From Paratissierella segnis (lineage in GTDB: Bacteria > Bacillota > Clostridia > Tissierellales > Tissierellaceae), in NCBI RefSeq assembly GCF_014385195.1, contig NZ_JACRTG010000030.1:1-64000 (forward strand): 64,000 bases of DNA. The letters run 5' to 3'. Both the position numbers and the translations under genes were made by a program. Below the pieces are notes generated by a model that saw only the letters and a program-made list of their open reading frames with translations, did not search any database and was not told where the DNA came from. Below, in pieces: positions 48,468-56,790 of this stretch (its first letter is position 1; each line of letters begins with the position of its first letter).

Positions 48468-50138
48468 CTAAAACAGTCCTACTATTTCTCCGCTAGGTAA
48501 TATGTCAATGTTGTTAGCAGCCGGAACCTTTGGCAATCCCGGCATAGTCATTATATCTCCGGTAAGTGCAACTAAGAATCCTGCTCCTCTTGATACTCTA
48601 ATCTCTCTTACGGTTACTCTAAAGCCTGATGGTCTTCCTAACAATGTCGGATCATCTGAGAGTGAATACTGGGTCTTTGCCATACATATCGGCATCTTAT
48701 CAAAACCCATTTTTTCGATATTTACAATTGTCTTTTCACATGATTTTGTAAAATCTACTCCATCAGCGCCATAAATTTCTTTGGCTATTTTTTCAATTTT
48801 TACCTTTATTGGTTCGTCTGCATCATATAAAAGCTTGAAATTAGATTGTTTGCTTTCAGCTACTTCGACAACCTTTTTAGCCAATTCTATTCCGCCTTCG
48901 CCGCCTTTAGCCCAAACTTCGGAAAGAACAGCTTCTGCGCCTAATTCTTTACATCTTTCCAGCACAAATTTCAACTCAGCTTCTGTATCAGTTGGGAATT
49001 GATTGATTGCAACTATTGCAGGGACTCCAAATTTATGAATATTTTCTATATGCTTTTCTAAGTTTTCAAATCCTCTGGAAAGCTGCTCTAAGTTTTCTAT
49101 ACCTAATTCTTCTTTTTTAGCCCCGCCGTGATGTTTTAGAGCTCTTACAGTTGCAACTATTACAGCTGCATCAGGTTTTAAATCACCAAATCTAGCCTTT
49201 ATATCAAAGAATTTTTCGGCGCCTAAGTCAGCACCAAAACCTGCTTCCGTTATTGTATATTCAGCTAATTTCAATGATAATTTGGTAGCTAACATCGAGT
49301 TGCACCCATGGGCAATATTGGCAAATGGTCCTCCATGAATTAAAGCAGGAGTATTTTCCAACGTTTGAACAAGATTTGGATCCATAGCATCCTTCATAAG
49401 TAAAGCAACTGCACCTTGTGCATGAATATCTTTAACAAATACCGGACTGCCGTCGTATCTATAAGCTATAATTATATTTCCGACTCTTTCTTTTAAATCC
49501 TCTAAGCTGGAGGCCAGACAGAAAATCGCCATGATTTCTGAAGCAACAGTAATATCAAAACCATCTTCTCTTGGAACGCCATTTGGTTTGCCCCCTAAAC
49601 CTATAACGATGTTTCTTAAAGCTCTGTCATTCATATCCATGACCCTTTTCCAAACGATTCTTCTGGGGTCAATGTTTAGTTCATTACCTTGTTGAATATG
49701 ATTGTCTAATAGTGCCGATATCAAGTTATGAGATGTGGTTATAGCATGGAAATCTCCTGTAAAATGTAAGTTTATGTCCTCCATAGGAACTACTTGTGCA
49801 TATCCTCCGCCTGCTGCACCGCCCTTCATTCCAAAGCTTGGTCCCAAGGAAGGCTCTCTTATTGCAGTAATGGCAGTCTTCCCAATTTTATTAAGCCCCA
49901 TTGAAAGTCCTATATTTGTAGTAGTCTTTCCTTCACCTGCCGGAGTTGGGTTGATAGCAGTGACTAAAATTAACTTTCCATCAGGTTTATCTTTCAACTC
50001 TTCCAAGACATCTAATGAAACTTTAGCTTTATATTTACCATAATTGATAAGGTTTTCATCACTAATTCCCAATTTAGCCGCTACATCATTTATAGGAATC
50101 ATCTTGGCTTCTTGAGCAATTTGTACGTCAGTCTTCAA
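48468..50138 (-). CDS. fhs: Formate-tetrahydrofolate ligase
   Basis: Makes 10-formyl-tetrahydrofolate from formate, THF and ATP; the product feeds PurN and PurH in the neighbouring purine operon and the acetyl-CoA or glycine one-carbon routes. Whole-length match at 556 residues: the ATP loop [35 protein letters not shown], the core [13 protein letters not shown], and the C-terminal [16 protein letters not shown]. It has its own promoter (50246-50274) and a hairpin downstream. It lies next to the end of the purine operon. Confidence 0.97.
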   Translation of the reverse strand: MKTDVQIAQEAKMIPINDVAAKLGISDENLINYGKYKAKVSLDVLEELKDKPDGKLILVTAINPTPAGEGKTTTNIGLSMGLNKIGKTAITAIREPSLGPSFGMKGGAAGGGYAQVVPMEDINLHFTGDFHAITTSHNLISALLDNHIQQGNELNIDPRRIVWKRVMDMNDRALRNIVIGLGGKPNGVPREDGFDITVASEIMAIFCLASSLEDLKERVGNIIIAYRYDGSPVFVKDIHAQGAVALLMKDAMDPNLVQTLENTPALIHGGPFANIAHGCNSMLATKLSLKLAEYTITEAGFGADLGAEKFFDIKARFGDLKPDAAVIVATVRALKHHGGAKKEELGIENLEQLSRGFENLEKHIENIHKFGVPAIVAINQFPTDTEAELKFVLERCKELGAEAVLSEVWAKGGEGGIELAKKVVEVAESKQSNFKLLYDADEPIKVKIEKIAKEIYGADGVDFTKSCEKTIVNIEKMGFDKMPICMAKTQYSLSDDPTLLGRPSGFRVTVREIRVSRGAGFLVALTGDIMTMPGLPKVPAANNIDILPSGEIVGLF

Positions 50139-50245
50139 AAAAATCCCTCCTTACAAAATATTTTACATAATTATATGATACCCACAATTTTGTATAATTT
50201 ACAATAATTGGGGTATCTCTATAATCATTTTTCACACTATAAAGT

Positions 50246-50274
50246 AGTATAACAAATTTCTTTTAATTTGTGAA
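50246..50274 (-). promoter_or_regulatory. Sigma-A promoter of fhs
   Basis: On the minus strand TTCACA (50269-50274), a 17-bp spacer and TATACT (50246-50251), ~110 bases before the fhs ATG. Confidence 0.65.
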
Positions 50275-50294
50275 CATGAAATACAAAAAAAGAC

Positions 50295-50324
50295 AAGGAT
50301 ATATTAAATTAGTCCAATATCTTT
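50295..50324 (-). terminator. Probable terminator of the purine operon
   Basis: AAAGATAT (50324-50317) pairs with ATATCCTT (50302-50295) on the minus strand with one G-U pair, then comes GTCTTTTTTTG. The purD stop codon at 50304 lies within the hairpin. Confidence 0.55.
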
Positions 50325-51554
50325 CCTATAGCAAAGACCTTCAAATTGAATGTTCCCTATATTATCGTATACGGCTTCTCTAGCTGATTGCAAATCTTTC
50401 CCTGCATTCGTTACAGATAATACCCTTCCCCCATTGGTTAAAAGTTTGCCACTCTTATATTTAGTGCCATTATGGAATAATATAATTGAGTTATCTAGAT
50501 TTTTAATATCAATGTTAAAATCCTTTTTATATTCCTTCGGATAACCATTGGAAGTTAAGACTACAGTAATACATGAATCCTTAGACCAATTTATATCCCT
50601 TTTATCAATAGATCCGTCAATAACCTTTAGGAATAGCTCTACTATATCCGATTTTAATCTTGGAATCAACACTTGTGTTTCAGGATCTCCAAATCTTACA
50701 TTGAATTCAAGTACCTTAGGTTTTCCATCGGCAATCATAAATCCTATAAAGAGTATCCCCTTAAAATCCATCTTCTCCTGTGTTAATCCATAAGATATTT
50801 TATCTAAAACATCTTCTTTTATTATCGAAGAAAGCTCATTTGTGAATATAGGATTTGGAGATATGCAACCAACTCCGCCTGTATTTGGTCCTAAGTCATT
50901 TTCATAGATTTTTTTGTAGTCTTTTGCACTTTCAAGAGGAATTATTTTTCCCTCGGTTACAAAACACAATAGAGATGCTTCTATCCCGTCTAAATACTCT
51001 TCTATGACTACCTTTTCGCCTTCTCCTCCAAATATCCTATCCACAAGTATTTCTTTTAATGCATTTATGGCTTCTTCTTTAGTATTGCAGATAATCACTC
51101 CTTTTCCTAAGCACAGCCCATCCGCCTTTATGACGAGAGGATAGGTAAAATCATCTAATGCTTTAACGGCATCTTCATAATTTATAAAGGATTGATATTT
51201 TGCAGTAGGTATATTATATTTTTCCATAAAGACTTTAGAAAATTCTTTGCTTCCTTCTAATTTTGCACATAGCTTATTAGGTCCGAATATCATAAGTCCA
51301 TTTTCTTGAAATATATCTACAATTCCATTTACAAGGGGATCTTCAGGTCCTACTACTGTCAAATCAATTTTATTATTAATGGCAAAGTCTAACAATTTAT
51401 CTATTTCATTAACCTGTATATCAATATTTTCTGCAATTTCCCTTGTACCGCCATTTCCGGGAGCGCAATATATTTTTTCAACCATTTTAGATTGGGCTAT
51501 TTTCCAGCAAAGGGCATGTTCCCTTCCACCGCTGCCTATCACTAAAATTTTCAT
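50304..51554 (-). CDS. purD: Phosphoribosylamine-glycine ligase
   Basis: Second step of IMP synthesis: PRA plus glycine plus ATP gives GAR. An ATP-grasp enzyme of 416 residues with KILVIGSGGREHALCWK at the start, PLVIKADGLCLGKGV, and FNVRFGDPETQVL for metal binding. The start is the ATG at 51554 with AAGGTGG ahead; a longer frame is not supported. Last gene of the purine operon. Confidence 0.97.
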   Translation of the reverse strand: MKILVIGSGGREHALCWKIAQSKMVEKIYCAPGNGGTREIAENIDIQVNEIDKLLDFAINNKIDLTVVGPEDPLVNGIVDIFQENGLMIFGPNKLCAKLEGSKEFSKVFMEKYNIPTAKYQSFINYEDAVKALDDFTYPLVIKADGLCLGKGVIICNTKEEAINALKEILVDRIFGGEGEKVVIEEYLDGIEASLLCFVTEGKIIPLESAKDYKKIYENDLGPNTGGVGCISPNPIFTNELSSIIKEDVLDKISYGLTQEKMDFKGILFIGFMIADGKPKVLEFNVRFGDPETQVLIPRLKSDIVELFLKVIDGSIDKRDINWSKDSCITVVLTSNGYPKEYKKDFNIDIKNLDNSIILFHNGTKYKSGKLLTNGGRVLSVTNAGKDLQSAREAVYDNIGNIQFEGLCYRKDIGLI

Positions 51555-51677
51555 AACAAACCACCTTCTTTCTATTAAGTTCACTCTTCATTCTTAGTTC
51601 CTAGTTCTTCACTCTTTTCCAAAACCGGAGATCCTTCGTTTCACTCAAGGATGACAACAGCAATGAATTAGGGTTTT

Positions 51678-51705
51678 CAATTGTGAATTATGAACTGTGA
51701 ATTGG
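51678..51705. repeat. Short AT-rich repeat in the purH-purD gap
   Basis: AATTGTGAATTATGAACTG with TGAATTGG closely resembles the copies at 37325-37343 and 37422-37447. Nearby text GATCCTTCGTTTCACTCAAG (about 51630-51650) also looks like an intergenic element. The 152-base gap is otherwise empty, which is unusual inside a tight operon. Confidence 0.4.
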
Positions 51706-51706
51706 A

Positions 51707-53239
51707 TTAGTGTTTAAAATGTCTCATCCCTGTAAAGATCATTGCCATTCCATGCTTATCTGCTTCTTCAATTACTTCCTTATCTTTAATTGAGCCTCCC
51801 GGTTGAATAATCGCGCTGACTCCGGCTTTAGCTAATATTTCGATGGAATCTTTAAAAGGGAAAAATCCATCTGAAGCCAATACGCCGTTTTTTACTTTAT
51901 CTTCCGCCCTGCTTATAGCATTCTCTACCGCCCAAAATCTATTGACCTCTCCTAGCCCAATTCCTATTGTGGCTTTATCCTTCGCAAGTATAACTCCATT
52001 GGAACTAATATTTTTTGCTGCCTTCCATGCAAATAACAAATCTTCCAATTCCTCATCACTTGGTTTTTTCTTTGTCACTACTTTTAGATCATCAATCAAA
52101 AGTTTATTGTCCCTGTCTTGAATCAATAATCCTCCCAATACATTTTTAAAATCCAATTCTTCATAGTTATTTTTCATTATATCTTCAATCTGAACCAATC
52201 TGATATTTTTCTTTCTGCTCAATATTTCAGTAGCTTCTTCACTGAAGGAAGGTGCTAACACAATTTCTATAAATATCTCATTTATTTTTTCAGCTACATC
52301 CTTATCAATCTCTCGATTAGCGGCAATAATCCCTCCGAAGATTGATTCCTTATCACATTCAAAAGCCTTTATATAAGCTTCCAACAAATTTTCGCCGCAT
52401 CCTATTCCACAAGGATTGGAATGTTTTATGGCTACGATAGTAGGCTCGTCAAATTCTTTTAAAATCTTTAATGCTCCATTGGCATCATTAATATTGTTAT
52501 AAGACAATTCCTTACCATGAATTTGATTCCCCGATGCTATAGTCCCTTTTACTTCAGATGCTTTTTTATAAAAAGCCCCGCTTTGATGAGGATTCTCTCC
52601 ATATCTTAACTCTTGTACCTTTTTAAATGGGAAAGTTATTCTTTCCGGATATTTTATATTTTCCTCGCCATTAAAGAAATCTGAAATTACAGCATCATAG
52701 TATGCAGTATAATTAAATACCTTTCTTGCCAGATATTTACGAGTCTCAATTGATGTATCATCATGGTCCTTTAATTCATTAAGTACCTTATTATAGTCCT
52801 TTGGATCTACAATTACAGTTACATATTCATAATTTTTTGCTGCTGCTCTAATCATAGAAGGTCCACCAATATCTATATTCTCAATAATATCTTCATATGA
52901 GGATTTTGGATTGTTTATAGTTTCTTCAAATGGATAGAGATTGTTTACTACCATATCAATTGCCTTAATATGAAGATCTTCAACCGTCTTTACATGGGCT
53001 TTATTATCTCTTTTGTACAATAATCCCCCATGAATATACGGATTCAATGTTTTTACTCTGCCATCCAATATTTCAGGAAAATTTGTAATGCTTTCAACTT
53101 CAACAGTATCTACTCCGGCATCTTTTAAAATCTTTGAAGTTCCGCCGGTTGATATAATCTCCCAACCCAACAGACTTAAGTTTTTTGCAAATTCGGTTAT
53201 TCCTTCCTTATCATATACGCTTATCAACGCTCTTTTCAC
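51707..53239 (-). CDS. purH: Bifunctional AICAR transformylase/IMP cyclohydrolase
   Basis: Last two steps of IMP synthesis. The N-terminal cyclohydrolase domain (1-~195) has SVYDKEGITEFA, ISTGGTSKIL and VVNNLYPFEET. The transformylase domain has LRYGENPHQ, AIKHSNPCGIG (catalytic Lys-His) and the C-terminus GMRHFKH. At 510 residues it is standard. GTG start at 53239. It uses 10-formyl-THF, supplied by Fhs next door. Confidence 0.97.
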   Translation of the reverse strand: MKRALISVYDKEGITEFAKNLSLLGWEIISTGGTSKILKDAGVDTVEVESITNFPEILDGRVKTLNPYIHGGLLYKRDNKAHVKTVEDLHIKAIDMVVNNLYPFEETINNPKSSYEDIIENIDIGGPSMIRAAAKNYEYVTVIVDPKDYNKVLNELKDHDDTSIETRKYLARKVFNYTAYYDAVISDFFNGEENIKYPERITFPFKKVQELRYGENPHQSGAFYKKASEVKGTIASGNQIHGKELSYNNINDANGALKILKEFDEPTIVAIKHSNPCGIGCGENLLEAYIKAFECDKESIFGGIIAANREIDKDVAEKINEIFIEIVLAPSFSEEATEILSRKKNIRLVQIEDIMKNNYEELDFKNVLGGLLIQDRDNKLLIDDLKVVTKKKPSDEELEDLLFAWKAAKNISSNGVILAKDKATIGIGLGEVNRFWAVENAISRAEDKVKNGVLASDGFFPFKDSIEILAKAGVSAIIQPGGSIKDKEVIEEADKHGMAMIFTGMRHFKH

Positions 53240-53243
53240 AAAA

Positions 53244-53873
53244 TCACTCCCTATTTATTCTCACTATTCTATCTTTCAGACTCAATTTATCATCGCAAAA
53301 CAGGCTAATTGCTTCTACAAAAATTTTATGCTCAATCTTTAACACCTTTTTTTGAAGTTCTTCAACCGTATCATCATTATCAACTTTTACTACATCCTGT
53401 AAGATTATAGGTCCGGTATCAGTACCTTCATCTACAAAATGAACCGTTGCACCGGTATATTTAACACCATATTTTAATACTCCCTCATGTACCTTTGTTC
53501 CATAATAATTCTTCCCGCAGAAGCTGGGTATCAACGAAGGGTGAATATTTATTATCCTATTATTAAATGCCTCTATAAAACTTTTGGAAAGTATTCTGAG
53601 ATATCCTGCCAATACTATCAAATCAATATTCCGCTGTCTAAATTCATATATCAATCTTTCGTCATATTCCTGATCAGTTGAAAATTCTTTGCGTGGTAAA
53701 TACATATTCTCTATCCCTGCCAGTTTTCCTCTTTCCAATCCATATGCATCTTTTCTGTTTGAAACAATAAGTTTTATTTCTCCGTTTATATTTCCAGAAT
53801 TGATATTATCAATTATTGCTTGAAGATTTGTACCGCTGCCTGAGATAAGAACTCCTATCCTCTTTGATGACAT
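53244..53873 (-). CDS. purN: Phosphoribosylglycinamide formyltransferase
   Basis: Transfers formyl from 10-formyl-THF to GAR. It is 209 residues long with VLISGSGTNLQAIID and the active site AGYLRIL, NIHPSLIPSFCGKNYYG and GATVHFVDEGTDTGPII, which contain the catalytic Asn, His and Asp. Overlaps the end of purM by 19 bases and ends four bases before purH. Confidence 0.97.
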   Translation of the reverse strand: MSSKRIGVLISGSGTNLQAIIDNINSGNINGEIKLIVSNRKDAYGLERGKLAGIENMYLPRKEFSTDQEYDERLIYEFRQRNIDLIVLAGYLRILSKSFIEAFNNRIINIHPSLIPSFCGKNYYGTKVHEGVLKYGVKYTGATVHFVDEGTDTGPIILQDVVKVDNDDTVEELQKKVLKIEHKIFVEAISLFCDDKLSLKDRIVRINRE

Positions 53874-54895
53874 AGGACAACACCTTCATTTCCTCTTTTT
53901 ACTTCACCCAAAAGATAAAATGATTCATTGATGGAATCTAAATAATTTGTTATTTCGTCTATTTCGTCTCTTGATACCACCAATACCATGCCTACGCCCA
54001 TATTGAACGTGGAATACATCTCTTCCGTTTCAATATCTCCCCATTCTTGTAATAGTTTGAAAATATACGGAGTACTTATCTTTGACGTATCTATAAATGC
54101 TCCAAGTCCTTTTGGAAACATCCTAGGTATGTTCTCATAAAATCCACCGCCTGTTACATGGCATAACCCTTTAATATTGAACTTTTCTATTAATTCATAA
54201 ACGGGATCTACATAAATTCTCGTTGGTTTTAATAACTCCTCTCCTATAGTGCAATTTAATTCTTCAATATAGGTATTTAAATCCAAATTTTGCTTTTCAA
54301 ACACAATCTTTCTCACCATTGAATAGCCGTTGCTGTGTATACCATTGGATTTTAACCCAATGATATAATCACCTTCTTCGATCTTACTGCCGTTAATTAT
54401 CTTTCCCTTATCTACTACTCCGACACAAAATCCTGCTATATCATATTCGTCTTTATTGTAAAATCCGGGCATTTCTGCTGTTTCTCCACCTATCAATGCG
54501 CATTTTGCTTTTATGCATCCATTGGACACTCCTTCCACAATGCTGGCCATTTTTTCAGGAATAAGTTCCCCTGTAGCTATATAATCCAAAAAAAATAAAG
54601 GCTTAGCTCCTTGACACAGTATGTCATTGGCACACATTGCAACACAATCTTCTCCTATGGTATCGTGTTTGTCCATCATAAAAGCCAATTTTAACTTAGT
54701 ACCTACTCCATCCGTCCCTGAAACCAATACCGGTTCCTCATATTTTGATATATCCAGTTGAAATAAGCCTGAAAATCCACCTAATTCCGATAAAACTCCT
54801 GGGATATGAGTCTTCTTTATAAAACTTTTTATAAGCTGAACTTCTCTATATCCCGCTTCTTTATCAACGCCTGCATCCTTATACGTTAAAGGCAT
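53855..54895 (-). CDS. purM: Phosphoribosylformylglycinamidine cyclo-ligase (AIR synthetase)
   Basis: Closes the imidazole ring: FGAM plus ATP gives AIR. It is 346 residues long with LTYKDAGVDKEAGYR, SGTDGVGTKLKLAF, CVAMCANDILCQGAKPLFFLDY, GGETAEMPG and the C-terminal TFNMGVGMVLVV. Usual length. Lies between purF and purN. Confidence 0.97.
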   Translation of the reverse strand: MPLTYKDAGVDKEAGYREVQLIKSFIKKTHIPGVLSELGGFSGLFQLDISKYEEPVLVSGTDGVGTKLKLAFMMDKHDTIGEDCVAMCANDILCQGAKPLFFLDYIATGELIPEKMASIVEGVSNGCIKAKCALIGGETAEMPGFYNKDEYDIAGFCVGVVDKGKIINGSKIEEGDYIIGLKSNGIHSNGYSMVRKIVFEKQNLDLNTYIEELNCTIGEELLKPTRIYVDPVYELIEKFNIKGLCHVTGGGFYENIPRMFPKGLGAFIDTSKISTPYIFKLLQEWGDIETEEMYSTFNMGVGMVLVVSRDEIDEITNYLDSINESFYLLGEVKRGNEGVVLCHQRG

Positions 54896-54940
54896 TATAA
54901 AACCTCCTTATCAATTCACAATTCACTATGTTTTTACCTC

Positions 54941-56287
54941 TTACTTTTTTCCTTCCTCTACTGCGTATTCTCCTGTAAAGCACCCCTTGCAAAATCCATT
55001 ATTACCTATAGCTTTTAATAATCCTTCCAAAGTCAAAAAATATAACGAATCCACTCCTATGAGTTCCCTTATTTCTTCTGCTTCCATATTTGCCGATATT
55101 AGATTATCCTTGCTTGGAGTATCCATCCCTAAATGGCATGGATAGAGCACCGGTGGTGATGCGATCCTCACATGAATTTCCTTTGCTCCTGCTTCTCTAA
55201 GCATATCCACAGTCCTTTTGATCGTAGTGCCACGGACTATCGAATCATCTACTAAGATTACTTTTTTGCCTTCTATATTTTCTTTAAGAACATTTAATTT
55301 GATTCTTACACCTTGCTCCCTTAACTCTTGGCTGGGCTGGATAAATGTCCGTCCAACATATCTATTCTTTATCATTCCCTCAGCATAGGGTATTTTGGAT
55401 TCTTCAGCATATCCTATGGCAAATACTATCCCTGAATCCGGAGCGCCGATTACGATGTCTCCGTCAATTTGGGATTCCCTTGCCAATTGTTTACCAACTT
55501 CTATCCTCGATCTATAAATGCTTTTTCCATCCATAAAACTATCCGACCTTGCAAAATACACCAACTCAAATAAACAAGGCCTTCTCTCTGAAAAATTTTT
55601 TGATATTGTTTTTATTCCATTATCATTTATTAAAACAACTTCACCCGGTTCTATATCTCTAACAAAATCTCCTCCAATTGCATCAAATGCACAGCTTTCC
55701 GATGCCAGTACATAATCATCGCCTAATTTCCCTAAGGAAAGCGGCTTCAAACCGTTTGGGTCCCTAGCTCCTATCAACATATCGTTTGTCATCAATAATA
55801 GGCTGTAGGAGCCTATTATTTCATTTAAAGTTTTATTTAATGCATCCTCTAAATCAGCACATTGATTTTTAGCTATTACATTTGCTATAACCTCTGCATC
55901 TAAATCTGATTGAAGCACGGTATTTGATTCCTTCAATTTATCCCTAAGTTCATTGGAATTAACAATACTGCCATCGAAAGCCAATGCAAAAGCACCTTTT
56001 TTATAACCCATAACTACAGGCTCTGTATTTGTTTGGGTCTGCTCTTCATGAGAGGAGGCATATTTCACATGCCCTATACCCATATTCCCTCTCAATCTAT
56101 CAAAGATATCCTTTGAAAACACCTCATGAACTAATCCCAAATCCTTATGATAATCTAAAAATCCATTGTTATTAATTGCAATTCCACAGCTTATCTGCCC
56201 TCTATGCTGAAGTGCAAAAAGACCATAATATATTATTTGGGAAACACTGTTTGAATTTTTGCTAAATATGCCAAATACACCACTCAA
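54941..56287 (-). CDS. purF: Amidophosphoribosyltransferase with a degenerate glutaminase domain
   Basis: First step of purine synthesis: PRPP to phosphoribosylamine. The transferase half is intact (VILVDDSIVRGTT, residues 344-356), and so are all four Fe-S cysteines of the Bacillus-type enzyme (C238, C384, C433, C436). The N-terminal glutaminase half is changed at key places. The normal CGVFGI nucleophile start reads SGVFGI, with the AGT codon for Ser2 at 56282-56284. GHVRYST is GHVKYAS (R to K at 75). The HNGN oxyanion loop is FDGS (104-107). Glutamine use is therefore doubtful; free ammonia is the likely nitrogen donor (inference). The TTG start at 56287 has GGGGGAAG ahead. It is the only purF in the window. 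Confidence 0.93.
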   Translation of the reverse strand: MSGVFGIFSKNSNSVSQIIYYGLFALQHRGQISCGIAINNNGFLDYHKDLGLVHEVFSKDIFDRLRGNMGIGHVKYASSHEEQTQTNTEPVVMGYKKGAFALAFDGSIVNSNELRDKLKESNTVLQSDLDAEVIANVIAKNQCADLEDALNKTLNEIIGSYSLLLMTNDMLIGARDPNGLKPLSLGKLGDDYVLASESCAFDAIGGDFVRDIEPGEVVLINDNGIKTISKNFSERRPCLFELVYFARSDSFMDGKSIYRSRIEVGKQLARESQIDGDIVIGAPDSGIVFAIGYAEESKIPYAEGMIKNRYVGRTFIQPSQELREQGVRIKLNVLKENIEGKKVILVDDSIVRGTTIKRTVDMLREAGAKEIHVRIASPPVLYPCHLGMDTPSKDNLISANMEAEEIRELIGVDSLYFLTLEGLLKAIGNNGFCKGCFTGEYAVEEGKK

Positions 56288-56300
56288 ATTTACTTCCCCC

Positions 56301-56780
56301 TTACGAGTTAATCTGCCTATCCATCATAATAACTTCTTCCGCTATTTCCTTCTTATACTCTTTAAATTTCTTTCTTAACTCCGGATATTTGATTGACAAC
56401 ATCTGTACTGCCAGTAGTGCTCCATTTTCTCCTCCATCAATTGCTACGGTCGCAACGGGAACTCCCTTTGGCATCTGTACTACAGAAAGCAATGAATCAA
56501 GTCCGTCCATGGTAGATGATTTAGCAGGAATACCTATTACCGGAAGCGGTGTAATGCCTGCTATGATCCCTGCAAGATGTGCCGCCTTTCCGGCTATAGC
56601 GATGATAACCTCTATGCCGTTTTCTTCTGCTCCATTTGCAAATTCCAAGGCTTTATAAGGGGTTCTATGAGCTGATATGACCCTTGTTTCATAATCTACT
56701 CCAAACTTTTCTAAAATTTTAATCACCTTGCCGCTTATTTCCTTATCTGAAATACTTCCCATTACTATGCTGACTTTCAT
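56301..56780 (-). CDS. purE: N5-carboxyaminoimidazole ribonucleotide mutase
   Basis: Moves the carboxyl of N5-CAIR to C4 (class I) or fixes CO2 to AIR directly (class II). It is 159 residues long with VSIVMGSISDKE, VISAHRTPYKA and AIAGKAAHLAGIIAGITPLPVIGIP. No purK lies in the window, which could mean direct CO2 use or a distant purK. The start is the ATG at 56780 with GGAGTG ahead. Confidence 0.95.
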   Translation of the reverse strand: MKVSIVMGSISDKEISGKVIKILEKFGVDYETRVISAHRTPYKALEFANGAEENGIEVIIAIAGKAAHLAGIIAGITPLPVIGIPAKSSTMDGLDSLLSVVQMPKGVPVATVAIDGGENGALLAVQMLSIKYPELRKKFKEYKKEIAEEVIMMDRQINS

Positions 56781-56790
56781 TTTTTCACTC

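Noticed and set aside
50139..50303. A folate or SAM riboswitch ahead of fhs
   Set aside because: The leader is AT-rich with a simple promoter; no aptamer motif was found.
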